In this document: positions 1 to 5,731 of the stretch, piece by piece
Layout of the letters: every line of letters starts with the position of its first letter
How positions within the stretch are numbered: position 1 is the stretch's first letter
NCBI GenBank assembly: GCA_041167675.1
Contig: JBEEIB010000286.1
Span: forward strand, 1-7,079
Length of the DNA stretch: 7,079 nucleotides
Reading direction: 5' to 3'
Source of the DNA: DASTDH01 sp041167675
GTDB lineage: Bacteria; Verrucomicrobiota; Verrucomicrobiia; Chthoniobacterales; JAFAMB01
Program-made: the position numbers and the translations under genes
Notes under the pieces: model-generated
Told to the model about the DNA's origin: nothing
Databases searched by the model: none
What the model saw: only the letters and a program-made list of their open reading frames with translations

Positions 1-594
1 GTCGTGCTGTTCGCACACGGCAGCGGGAGCAGCCGGCACAGCCCGCGAAATCGCCACGTAGCACGGATGCTCAACGAAGCGAATCTAGCGACCCTCTTGA
101 TTGACCTGCTGACCCCGGAGGAAGAGAGGATCGATCTGCGCACAAAGCATCTGCGCTTCGACATCGGTTTGCTCGCAGAGCGGCTCGTCGCCGCCACGGA
201 CTGGCTCACGCAGTACCCCGACACACGACACCTTCGAATCGGCTACTTCGGCGCAAGCACCGGTGCCGCCGCCGCTCTAGTGTCCGCGGCCGAGCGCCCC
301 CAATTAGTGGGCGCGATTGTTTCGAGGGGCGGGCGCCCTGATTTGGCTGGGCCAGCCCTGGCGGGCGTTCAAGCACCCACGCTGCTCATCGTCGGTGGAA
401 ATGACTACGCAGTTATCGAGTTGAACCAGGCAGCGCTCGCGCAACTCCGCTGCGAGAAGCGGCTGGTGATCGTTCCCGGAGCGACCCACCTCTTCGAAGA
501 GCCTGGAGCGCTCGATGAGGTGGCGCGGCTGGCACGCGAGTGGTTCGAACACCACCTTGCACCGGCGGAGGCGCGAGTTAGGAGAACGGAATGA
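1..594 (+). CDS. Alpha/beta hydrolase, dienelactone hydrolase type (5'-truncated by window edge)
   Basis: The reading frame is open from the window edge to a TGA at 592-594. The first visible residues (VLFAHGSGSSRHSPRNR) lie well inside a typical family member, so the true start is upstream. Counting from the GTG at 4, the oxyanion-loop HGSGSS is at 5-10. The nucleophile elbow GASTG is at 83-87 with Ser85. GGND at 131-134 supplies the likely acid Asp134, and GATH at 159-162 supplies His162, so the Ser-Asp-His triad of the fold appears complete. No signal peptide can be judged. Cytosolic hydrolysis of an ester or lactone is the family expectation; the substrate is unknown. In many genomes this family is fused or adjacent to a phosphoribosyltransferase, and whether that holds here lies outside the window. 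It converges with the CHAD gene, with 24 bases between the stops and no clear terminator. Confidence 0.88.
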   Translation, partial: VVLFAHGSGSSRHSPRNRHVARMLNEANLATLLIDLLTPEEERIDLRTKHLRFDIGLLAERLVAATDWLTQYPDTRHLRIGYFGASTGAAAALVSAAERPQLVGAIVSRGGRPDLAGPALAGVQAPTLLIVGGNDYAVIELNQAALAQLRCEKRLVIVPGATHLFEEPGALDEVARLAREWFEHHLAPAEARVRRTE

Positions 595-618
595 TGAAAC
601 CGGTCGTCATAGCTCCCA

Positions 619-1578
619 TCACGCCGGCTTCTCACTCAAAAGAGGATTTGAAGGAATTCCTGAGGACTGCCACTCCTCCCACCTTTTCCGCAGTGCCTTC
701 ATCCAATGGCCGGGTTTGTCAGCAAAAAGTATCTTGCCAAGAGCCATGCTTTGCTTCCTAAGCTTCGCGCTTCGTTTCTCCAGGTATTGGACGACCTGCC
801 CCACCGGCGTCCTGTTTTCCGGATTACTTAGATGTTTCACCAGGAAGCTTTTCAGCACAGCCAAATCATGGTCTTTACCCAGCTTGTCCTGTAAGCAATC
901 TAAATGTTTTACCGTTTTCCCAAGTCGGCTGGGCCACATTGGTGTAAGCATCTTCAGCAGATAGAAGTAGTATTTCACTCGCTTCCGCCATTCATGAAAA
1001 TCCTCGTCTTTATCGCTAGATGAAGCGTGCTTCATGCATGTTCGATTCCGGCGATACAGTTTCTTCAAACCCGGTTCGATCGTTTTCCAACCGCGATCGG
1101 GCAGACGCAGCGCGTGAAAGGCACGGCGCGTTTGCGCGAGGGCCCTCGCGGCGAGTCGGAGCGCGGTTTCACGGTCCTCGTCGTAATGAGATGATGCAGG
1201 CGTTTGAGCGAGAAAGCTTTCAAAGACTTCCTGGACTGCAGCGTCCTGTGAATGGCTTGCGAGCTTGTCAGTGACCTGTTCAAGCGTGCGGCGCGCCACC
1301 GCAAGATCGCGCAGACGGGCGAGACGCCTGGCGGCAGAGCGAAGACGAGCGTTTTCGCGCTTAAAGAACGTCTTGCTGACGAGCGGTCGTAGCAGTTGCA
1401 AGATGGCCCGCAGTCTTTTGATCGCCAATCGAACCTGGTGCAAATCTTCTTCGCGTTCCGTGGACGGCTCTTTAATACACGCAATGGCGCTCTTGATTAG
1501 TTCATCGACGATACGTCTCAAGCCCGCGCTCACGCTCTCGTTTCGACAGAAGACCAGTTGGGGCGCTTTCACAGGCAT
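619..1578 (-). CDS. CHAD-domain protein (conserved-histidine alpha-helical domain)
   Basis: This 319-residue, strongly basic, all-helical protein shows both halves of the CHAD repeat. His47 begins HQVRLAIKRLR (47-57), followed by RLARLRDLAVARRTL (86-100). His195 begins HEWRKRVKYYFYLLKML (195-211), followed by DKLGKDHDLAVL (231-242). CHAD domains bind inorganic polyphosphate through Lys/Arg side chains lining a helical bundle, and the Arg/Lys-rich helices here fit that. There is no CYTH triphosphatase domain, so it is a stand-alone CHAD protein, presumably cytosolic or granule-associated. The ATG at 1578 has a weak upstream GGAG with a long spacer (13 bases). No polyphosphate kinase or exopolyphosphatase gene is adjacent, so the partner is unknown. 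The 187 bases between it and the next gene upstream probably hold its own promoter. Confidence 0.9.
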   Translation of the reverse strand: MPVKAPQLVFCRNESVSAGLRRIVDELIKSAIACIKEPSTEREEDLHQVRLAIKRLRAILQLLRPLVSKTFFKRENARLRSAARRLARLRDLAVARRTLEQVTDKLASHSQDAAVQEVFESFLAQTPASSHYDEDRETALRLAARALAQTRRAFHALRLPDRGWKTIEPGLKKLYRRNRTCMKHASSSDKDEDFHEWRKRVKYYFYLLKMLTPMWPSRLGKTVKHLDCLQDKLGKDHDLAVLKSFLVKHLSNPENRTPVGQVVQYLEKRSAKLRKQSMALGKILFADKPGHWMKALRKRWEEWQSSGIPSNPLLSEKPA

Positions 1579-1765
1579 GGCGTCGACAAGGCTCCAAAAA
1601 GACCGAAGATGAGACCTTTGGATTTACGGAAATGCGCAGTCAACACTGTTGGCGAAGACCGGAAAACGTCTACCCTTCGTTCGTGCATGTTTCGTTTTCA
1701 GAGACCATTTTGGACGGATATCACCTTCAGAACTCACAAGACGAAAACCGCACCTGATCGCTGTC

Positions 1766-2503
1766 CTATGGCAGTAGGTCCTGCTCCCACTTTTCAACAA
1801 ACGTCGGAACTTTATCGCTGATCAGGTCAGCGAGAGCGAGGAGCGCGCGACGAGCGTCGCCGACGGGATAGTAGAACGCGTTCCAATTCTCACTATCCTC
1901 GCCATCGTGATTCGGGATCACGTGATCAAAATGCCATGCTTCTTTCAGTTCGTCGTAAGCGCTTTTGGCCCGACGTTCAATATTTTCGAGATCTGGCAGC
2001 GAGAGAATGCCTTTTTGCCGTTGAGCTCTGCGTAAAAGCTTCCGTCGCATCACGTCAGTTACAAAGTCGATCAGCGACACATGCCGATCGGGCGACCGGA
2101 AATAAAGAATTTCGTCCCGCGCAAGCGGCGCGAGAAAGATACTGAGGATATCGACCTTCGACTCGAACGCATCGTCCAGCTTGCGACCAACGAAGGGGTT
2201 ACCTTCGTAAAATAGATCACTTTCCTTCAACATCTGACTTGCTTGCTCCAAATCAACAGCTTGGAGATCACCACGGACCTCGAGGACGACGAAGTTTTCT
2301 TTTCCACGCCACCACTCGATTTCTTCGCGCTTTCGGAAATGGTAATCTTTCCCATCAATTTCGGCGGGACGCGGTGCGCGGCTATTGTAAAGGACAAGCT
2401 TTTTCAGCTTTCCGGCGAGTTCTGGATAGAATTTGATGAATGCTTCATGCAGCGGCCCTTTGCCTACACATGATGGCCCAGAGAGTATGATGAAACGTCC
2501 CAT
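1766..2503 (-). CDS. Guanylate-kinase-like P-loop protein with altered Walker A
   Basis: The 245-residue product starts with FIILSGPSCVGKGPL, a P-loop at residues 9-16. The guanylate kinase signature follows: SRAPRP (41-46), E48, DGKDYHF (50-56), and late in the protein RRAKSAYDELK (177-187) and HFDHVIPNHDGE (191-202), which matches the family's conserved end. Canonical guanylate kinase phosphorylates GMP with ATP. Two positions differ. The Ser/Thr that normally follows the P-loop Lys is Gly16, and the Tyr-Gly-Thr segment that contacts GMP reads LQA (80-82). It is also longer than housekeeping GMP kinase (about 200-210 residues), with an inserted or rearranged middle (95-165). It is probably a divergent paralogue whose substrate is uncertain. 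The ATG at 2503 is the first possible start, because an in-frame TAA lies 9 bases upstream. No good Shine-Dalgarno sequence is present. Confidence 0.8.
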   Translation of the reverse strand: MGRFIILSGPSCVGKGPLHEAFIKFYPELAGKLKKLVLYNSRAPRPAEIDGKDYHFRKREEIEWWRGKENFVVLEVRGDLQAVDLEQASQMLKESDLFYEGNPFVGRKLDDAFESKVDILSIFLAPLARDEILYFRSPDRHVSLIDFVTDVMRRKLLRRAQRQKGILSLPDLENIERRAKSAYDELKEAWHFDHVIPNHDGEDSENWNAFYYPVGDARRALLALADLISDKVPTFVEKWEQDLLP

Positions 2504-3203
2504 TTTAGTTTATCTTGCGCCATTTGATCCAGTGTTGATCGAGCTTGCGAACGAGCAGCGCGGTGCCTCACCGAAAATCGCTTCTTTGGCAAAACCACTT
2601 CCGAGATTCTTCAACGTATTCCCGCCATGAGATTCAGTATCGACGGGATGAGCGGGTTTACTGAAGGGAGGCGATACCTCGGGTACTGCGCAACGCGACA
2701 TCGAATACGACTGTCAGTCTCAACTACTTGAGTTGCAACTGAAGGACACTGACACTCCCAACTTTATTCCCCTCGCTTCGCAACGATTATCAAATGCAGT
2801 TGCACCGGACTGTTCATTAGGTGTCTGCTAAGGAGCGAAAGAAATTTTCCGGAACAATACCGAACGTCTTAGCGAGTTCGATCGAATCCCAGATGCCCAA
2901 GACGGCGCAGATCCTCGGCTATATCTCCTAACCGAAGATCCGGTTTTGAGGAAATTTTTTGGTGATATGTATAGTATTGATCAAGTGCCGCGCGAGCGCT
3001 GTAAGATGCCCGGAATTGGTAAGTAGTTAAACGGCTGAAAACGAATCTTCGAGGATGATTCGCGGGAGAACCAGAAGGCCACGCAACGTCGATTCTCTCC
3101 GAGCAGCGGCGATCCTGTACGGCGATTGGGGTACGAGCAAAGCGTGGAAGTCGCGGAACGTAAAAAAGGTCGCGGCCGTGCGGAGCGCCAGATCCCGGCG
3201 GAT
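2504..3203. other. 700-base gap without a confident gene
   Basis: No reading frame here looks clearly functional on either strand. The stretch holds a plus-strand frame broken by one stop (2652-3026), a weak 50-codon frame at 3055-3207, and a 34-residue ATG frame at 2627-2731. Near the DUF488 stop there is a 6-bp hairpin (AGATCC, 4 bases, GGATCT, 3190-3205), with a T6 run on the minus strand about 25 bases further on. The base composition is lower in G+C than the neighbouring genes around 2700-3000. This fits decayed coding DNA or a long intergenic region. Confidence 0.6.
2652..3026 (+). pseudogene. Possible gene remnant with one in-frame stop
   Basis: One frame stays open for 59 codons from just after a TGA (2649-2651). 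It meets a single TAA (2829-2831), then stays open for 64 codons to a TAG (3024-3026). The second part reads like protein, with segments such as EIFRNNTERLSEFDRIP and PRLYLLTEDPVLRKFFGDMY. There is no ATG or GTG in the first half and no ribosome site, so an intact gene is not supported. I do not recognise the family. Open runs of this length can occur by chance, so this is a tentative call. Confidence 0.22.
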
Positions 3204-3207
3204 CTAG
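3055..3207 (+). other. Weak 50-codon open frame, possibly a gene-start remnant
   Basis: From the ATG at 3055 a short frame reads through RAAAILYGDWGTSKAW (about residues 14-29) into a basic, non-protein-like tail and stops at the TAG 3205-3207. The GDWGTSKA piece looks like conserved protein and may be the N-terminal start of a lost larger gene, but I cannot name the family with confidence. It lacks a Shine-Dalgarno sequence and runs into the 3' end of the DUF488 gene on the other strand. Confidence 0.15.
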
Positions 3208-3581
3208 CTAGGTCGACTTTTCTTACCAGTCGGTCGTTCTTCCAAGTAGGACTTTAGCGCCATGGCATTATTATGTTTCGTGTCGTGAGCGCTGTATAGG
3301 AGCGTAATGTTGCCCTGCCTGGCTGCGTCCAGCAGCGGTTGCCAGGCTGCAGGATTGCCAGCGAGCTCGGCCCGATAGCGTCGTTGGAATTCCTTCCATT
3401 TGGCTGGATCGTGGCTGAACCAGTGGCGCAGATCGTCGCTGGGCGCTGCGTCCCTGCACCAGGCTTCCATAGGCAACGCCTCTTTTTTCATCCCGCGCGG
3501 CCACAGGCGTTCCACGAGGAATCGCGCGCCATCCTCTTTCGCGGCCGGTTCATACACTCGCTTAATCTGGATCATCGTCAT
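3204..3581 (-). CDS. DUF488 family protein (YeaO-like)
   Basis: This is a 125-residue protein with the full DUF488 pattern: MIQIKRVYEP at the N-terminus, FLVERLWPRGMKKE, WCRDAAPSDDLRHWFSHDPAKWKEF (Trp-Phe and His-Asp-Pro core), RRYRAEL, and LLYSAHDTKHNNA near the end. The family is small, soluble and single-domain. Its biochemical role is not established, although the YeaO-type branch is widespread in stress-related gene sets. The frame can be extended to a GTG at 3587, but that GTG overlaps the strong Shine-Dalgarno GGGAGG (3587-3592). This sequence sits 5 bases before the ATG at 3581, so I chose that ATG. A small hairpin (3190-3205) overlaps the stop, with a T6 run beyond it on the minus strand, which could end transcription weakly. 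It is encoded alone, 105 bases from the next gene. Confidence 0.9.
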   Translation of the reverse strand: MTMIQIKRVYEPAAKEDGARFLVERLWPRGMKKEALPMEAWCRDAAPSDDLRHWFSHDPAKWKEFQRRYRAELAGNPAAWQPLLDAARQGNITLLYSAHDTKHNNAMALKSYLEERPTGKKSRPS

Positions 3582-3692
3582 AGGCACCTCCCAACGTCGG
3601 GTTATTTGTCGATCGAATCGTAAATTCCTGAGTCCCTCGCTGAAATGCTAAAGCGAACTAACAGTCCGTTAAATCACCATTACTTTCCGTCC

Positions 3693-3866
3693 CTAAAATC
3701 GTTCGGAAGCCTTCCATAGGAACACGACCAAAGCGACGAAACCGGCAACACAGACGGCCAGCCAAAAGTTGCGCCATCCAAGAACAGTCGAATAGATCAC
3801 GGTCGTGCAAATGGCGGCGAAGGCAGAAATCAATCCAGACAAAGCGGCCAGCATAAGCCTAGTCAT
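3693..3866 (-). CDS. Small two-helix membrane protein, family not recognised
   Basis: The product is 57 residues with two hydrophobic segments: residues about 4-27 (LMLAALSGLISAFAAICTTV) and about 34-51 (WLAVCVAGFVALVVFLW). They are joined by a short STVLGWRNF turn, and the tail is KASERF. It is probably an inner-membrane protein; the function is unknown. The ATG at 3866 has AGAAGG with a good spacer (TCGTC). The frame continues upstream to an ATG at 4013 (106 residues) and a further start at 4049. That extra stretch is poor in G/C at third codon positions and has no ribosome site, and its first bases align as a duplicated promoter rather than as protein. I therefore prefer 3866, with 4013 as the alternative. 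A decayed relative lies inverted at about 4328-4612. Confidence 0.55.
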   Translation of the reverse strand: MTRLMLAALSGLISAFAAICTTVIYSTVLGWRNFWLAVCVAGFVALVVFLWKASERF

Positions 3867-4015
3867 GACGACCTTCTCTCTAGCTGCTGTATCCGGTGGT
3901 ACTGCAACTCTGAGACGAGGGCTATCAGTCCTAGTGACTTTACTCCCTTTAACGTCTGCTCGATGCGACGGGTTTATTTCGCGATTGAAATCTGGGTCAA
4001 TTAAAAGATTCATAT

Positions 4016-4068
4016 AATATATATGTATGGTCGAACGTTCACAAAGCAATATATTTAATACATGTTTT
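4016..4068 (-). promoter_or_regulatory. Promoter/operator module before the small membrane protein gene
   Basis: On the minus strand, AAAACATGTATTAA (4068-4055) leads into ATATATTGCTTT (4054-4043). After 27 bases comes ATATGAAT (from 4015). A plausible sigma-70 pair is TTGTGA (4044-4039), a 17-base spacer and TATATT (4021-4016). The block matches the ArsR/Rrf2 intergenic module in sequence and exact spacing. ATGTATT followed by AAATATAT resembles the A/T-rich imperfect dyads of NsrR-type operators. That it is an operator is inferred from conservation, not shown. Confidence 0.5.
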
Positions 4069-4581
4069 ATTAAAACGCCGAGCTCGGCATCTTTTCCGTT
4101 TGCGATGCCATCCCTAAACAGTGGCGCAGGGACCGTCCGCTGCGGCTTCAGTCGGCGTAACCGATTCTTCCCAAGTTTTTGGCCTACGAAATCTTGAGGT
4201 CTGGTTTTGAGTCTTCACGCGTTATTCTGCCGGGAAGAGAAGATCGGGTCGCTGTTGGGCCACCGGGCTCTCATCGACTCGACATCGTAATTGGCCGACG
4301 AACTGGCATGGAGCAACTTCAAGATGAGGGCTTTCGATTACCGTCTTGGGCGCTCCAGCGTCGCTTTTTTGCGCCGTGCCGGTGTTGGGGCGCAACTTAT
4401 GGTTGGCGGTCTGCGTTACGTTGGCTGTCTCATTGCTCGTTGGGATATTCAAGCTTTGTTGCGGAAATCGGCAGACCAGCGATTGGAAAGCCTTTAACCA
4501 GCTGAAACGGAAGAGTCAGTCATGCTGCGATATTCGTCGGGAGTGGCCCCGGATCCGGCTTGACGCGTTGAATCGCGACTC
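4050..4581. other. 532-base stretch without an intact gene
   Basis: It contains the upstream part of the membrane-protein promoter module (to 4068) and a 12-base perfect palindrome GCCGAGCTCGGC (4077-4088) flanked by A/T-rich sequence. From about 4328 it also holds the plus-strand remnant of a two-helix protein. Between 4090 and 4320 I see nothing convincing; the ATG/GTG frames there are low-complexity Arg-rich shadows. Confidence 0.5.
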
Positions 4582-4612
4582 TTATCGACCGTGTGGAGAC
4601 GCTATCTTCTGA
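4328..4612 (+). pseudogene. Decayed, inverted relative of the two-helix membrane protein
   Basis: In the frame that starts after a TGA at 4325-4327, the translation contains VLGRNLWLAVCVTLAVSLL. It aligns with VLGWRNFWLAVCVAGFVAL of the small membrane protein on the other strand. The DNA aligns too: GGCGCAACTT, TGG, TGGC and GTCTG are shared, with one codon missing. The first hydrophobic helix is not recognisable, no ATG is in frame (a TTG at 4346 is possible), and the homologous stop codon is lost. The frame therefore runs on with unrelated residues into the 3' end of the Rrf2 gene. This looks like a broken second copy rather than a working gene. Confidence 0.4.
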
Positions 4613-5040
4613 TCGACGCCGAGCAACTGTCGCAGTTTCAATTTGGGTCGAAGCAGGTCCTCGAGAGTGTACTGATCCAGTTTCTCAAGAAAGGCCTGGA
4701 CCGCTTTCGCCATTGCAGAGCGCAGTCTGCAACAGGGTGCGATCCTGCAGTAGCCCTCCGGATTCTCGCATTCGACCACTGCGAAGTCCGGTTCGATTTT
4801 GCGGACGACCTCCCCCACTACAATCTGGCTTGACGCCTTTCCCAAGCGCAACCCTCCATTCCGGCCCCGAATGGTTTCAAGGTATCCTGCTTGCCCGAGC
4901 TGGTACGCCACTTTCATCAGATGGTTTTTTGATATTCCAAAGCGATCCGCGACCTCTTCGATCGTCACAAGGCGGTCGGTTTCGAGTCCAACCAGCATCA
5001 ATAGACGCAAGGCATAATCGGTCGAGAATGTGAGACGCAT
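4582..5040 (-). CDS. Rrf2-family regulator, NsrR-like, with Fe-S cluster cysteines
   Basis: The 152-residue product has the Rrf2 layout. MRLTFSTDYALRLLMLVG opens the winged-helix domain, and VTIEEVADRFGISKNHLMKVAYQL (25-48) is the helix-turn-helix. GYLETIRGRNGGLRLGK (52-68) is the wing, with the RGxxGGL signature. Cys91, Cys98, Cys103 and Cys104 follow in ECENPEGYCRIAPCCRL; C91-x6-C98-x5-C104 is close to the three-Cys ligand set of NsrR. LDQYTLEDLL (121-130) is the usual dimer-helix end. NsrR proteins are cytosolic repressors that carry an Fe-S cluster and release DNA on meeting nitric oxide. IscR- or RsrR-like redox sensing is an alternative. The ATG at 5040 is confirmed by the MRLT-x-TDYALR family start, yet there is no Shine-Dalgarno sequence. 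It is divergent from the ArsR gene across 67 bases, so self-regulation is likely. No nitric oxide detoxification gene lies in the window. Confidence 0.9.
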   Translation of the reverse strand: MRLTFSTDYALRLLMLVGLETDRLVTIEEVADRFGISKNHLMKVAYQLGQAGYLETIRGRNGGLRLGKASSQIVVGEVVRKIEPDFAVVECENPEGYCRIAPCCRLRSAMAKAVQAFLEKLDQYTLEDLLRPKLKLRQLLGVDQKIASPHGR

Positions 5041-5107
5041 AGAAAATCAACAAAAACAGGTATCTTATATATTGCTTTATGGCAAGTTAAGAATAGATGT
5101 ATCTTAT
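5041..5107. promoter_or_regulatory. Divergent Rrf2/ArsR promoter and operator region
   Basis: The region is A/T-rich. It carries a direct repeat TATCTTATAT at 5061-5070 and 5100-5109 (39 bases apart) and a short dyad AGAT-GT-ATCT at 5095-5104. The plus-strand module (5053-5078, then ATATGAAT at 5106-5113) repeats the one before the membrane-protein gene. For the ArsR direction TATCTT (5100-5105) is a candidate -10. For Rrf2, TATAAG (5069-5064 on the minus strand) is a good -10 with a poor -35. The repeats overlap both -10 candidates, as expected for repressor sites. Which regulator binds is inference. Confidence 0.55.
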
Positions 5108-5476
5108 ATGAATATTTCGCTTGATCTAGATTCCGCTAAGCGTGGAAGTCCGAAACCAAGAAGTCGGTTGCCGAGGGGATGCGATTTGGATTGTCAGGAA
5201 GAACTGTTCGGCCACTTGGCCGATCGCTCGCAACTCTGTATCATGCAGACTCTCTGCGAGGGAGCCAAAACGGATGCGCAGATCGCCAGCGCGACGGGTC
5301 TGTCCCGCAGCGATATTTCGTCCAATCTCGAACGCTTATTGAGCTGCGGCTGCGTAAAGGTGGAAGATACGGGACATTTGGTTCTGTACGGGTTAAGCGC
5401 TCCCCGGTTACTGCAGCTCGAAGGGATCGTAGATGAAATGCTAATAGGCGCGCTGAAAGGGCGCCGCGAGTCCTAA
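5108..5476 (+). CDS. ArsR-family (SmtB/CmtR-like) winged-helix regulator
   Basis: From the ATG at 5108 the product has 122 residues. The ArsR core is ELFGHLADRSQLCIMQTL (32-49), then TDAQIASATGLSRSDISSNLERLLSCGCV (55-83) as the recognition helix-turn-helix. The wing is KVEDTGHLVLYGLS (84-97), and a dimer helix ends near LEGIVDEMLIG. Cysteines lie at 25, 29, 44, 50, 80 and 82. Cys80 aligns with the second recognition-helix ligand of CmtR (the CG after the helix), while Cys25-x3-Cys29 recalls the N-terminal pair of CadC. The pattern is therefore consistent with soft-metal or thiol sensing but matches no known site exactly. The ATG has no ribosome site and sits in the repeated promoter module. 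A TTG at 5186 preceded by GAGGGG is an alternative start that would drop Cys25 but keep Cys29. No metal transporter is adjacent. Confidence 0.82.
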   Translation: MNISLDLDSAKRGSPKPRSRLPRGCDLDCQEELFGHLADRSQLCIMQTLCEGAKTDAQIASATGLSRSDISSNLERLLSCGCVKVEDTGHLVLYGLSAPRLLQLEGIVDEMLIGALKGRRES

Positions 5477-5668
5477 ATTACGATTTACGACGCACTCAAA
5501 GTGTTTGAGCCCGTGCCGGCGTACGACTTTCGGGCTTACAAGTGCCAAGTTGGATCGGGCTAAAGGATCGGGCGTATCCCTCGCGCTCCGCCGGCTGATC
5601 TATAAAAAATCTGCCAAAGAAATAGTCGGAGTGCTCAGCCTGACCGCTGAATCTAGTTAAAGAAACGA
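5477..5668. other. Intergenic region after the ArsR gene
   Basis: There is a small hairpin CTCAAA-GTG-TTTGAG at 5495-5509, without a T-run. A plus-strand frame is open from about 5459 to a TAA at 5658-5660, with only a TTG start (5507). Its end reads SLALRRLIYKKSAKEIVGVL, which resembles protein but has no recognised family or ribosome site. I do not call a gene. Confidence 0.35.
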
Positions 5669-5714
5669 GCACGGTTTGGCATTTCGCCCGGACGGGAACA
5701 CAGCCAAACCGTGC
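5669..5714 (-). terminator. Long-stem hairpin downstream of the BON gene
   Basis: GCACGGTTTGGC (5669-5680) and GCCAAACCGTGC (5703-5714) form a perfect 12-bp stem. The 22-base loop contains a smaller CCCG-GA-CGGG hairpin. Read on the minus strand it lies 17 bases beyond the BON stop and is followed by TCGTTTCTTT. This fits an intrinsic terminator with an interrupted T tract. No T-run follows on the plus strand. Confidence 0.65.
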
Positions 5715-5731
5715 GCATTCGAGCGACCCGA

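Noticed and set aside
515..964. Long plus-strand open frame overlapping the hydrolase end and the CHAD gene
   Set aside because: It is antisense to well-supported CHAD sequence, its translation is Ser/Arg/Cys-rich with no family pattern, and it has no ribosome site.
1579..1765. Small gene between CHAD and the kinase-like gene
   Set aside because: The plus-strand frame through this region is Arg/Thr-rich, lacks a ribosome site and starts inside the CHAD gene; it is more likely promoter sequence.
2510..2701. 63-residue minus-strand frame upstream of the kinase-like gene
   Set aside because: No recognisable domain and no ribosome site; it is the complement of a better, though also weak, plus-strand frame.
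4077..4088. Perfect palindrome GCCGAGCTCGGC as a terminator
   Set aside because: No loop beyond the palindrome centre, no gene ends nearby on either strand, and only short A/T runs flank it; it may be chance or a protein site.
4179..4505. Plus-strand 108-codon frame
   Set aside because: No conserved features; the homology to the membrane protein is in a different frame of the same DNA.
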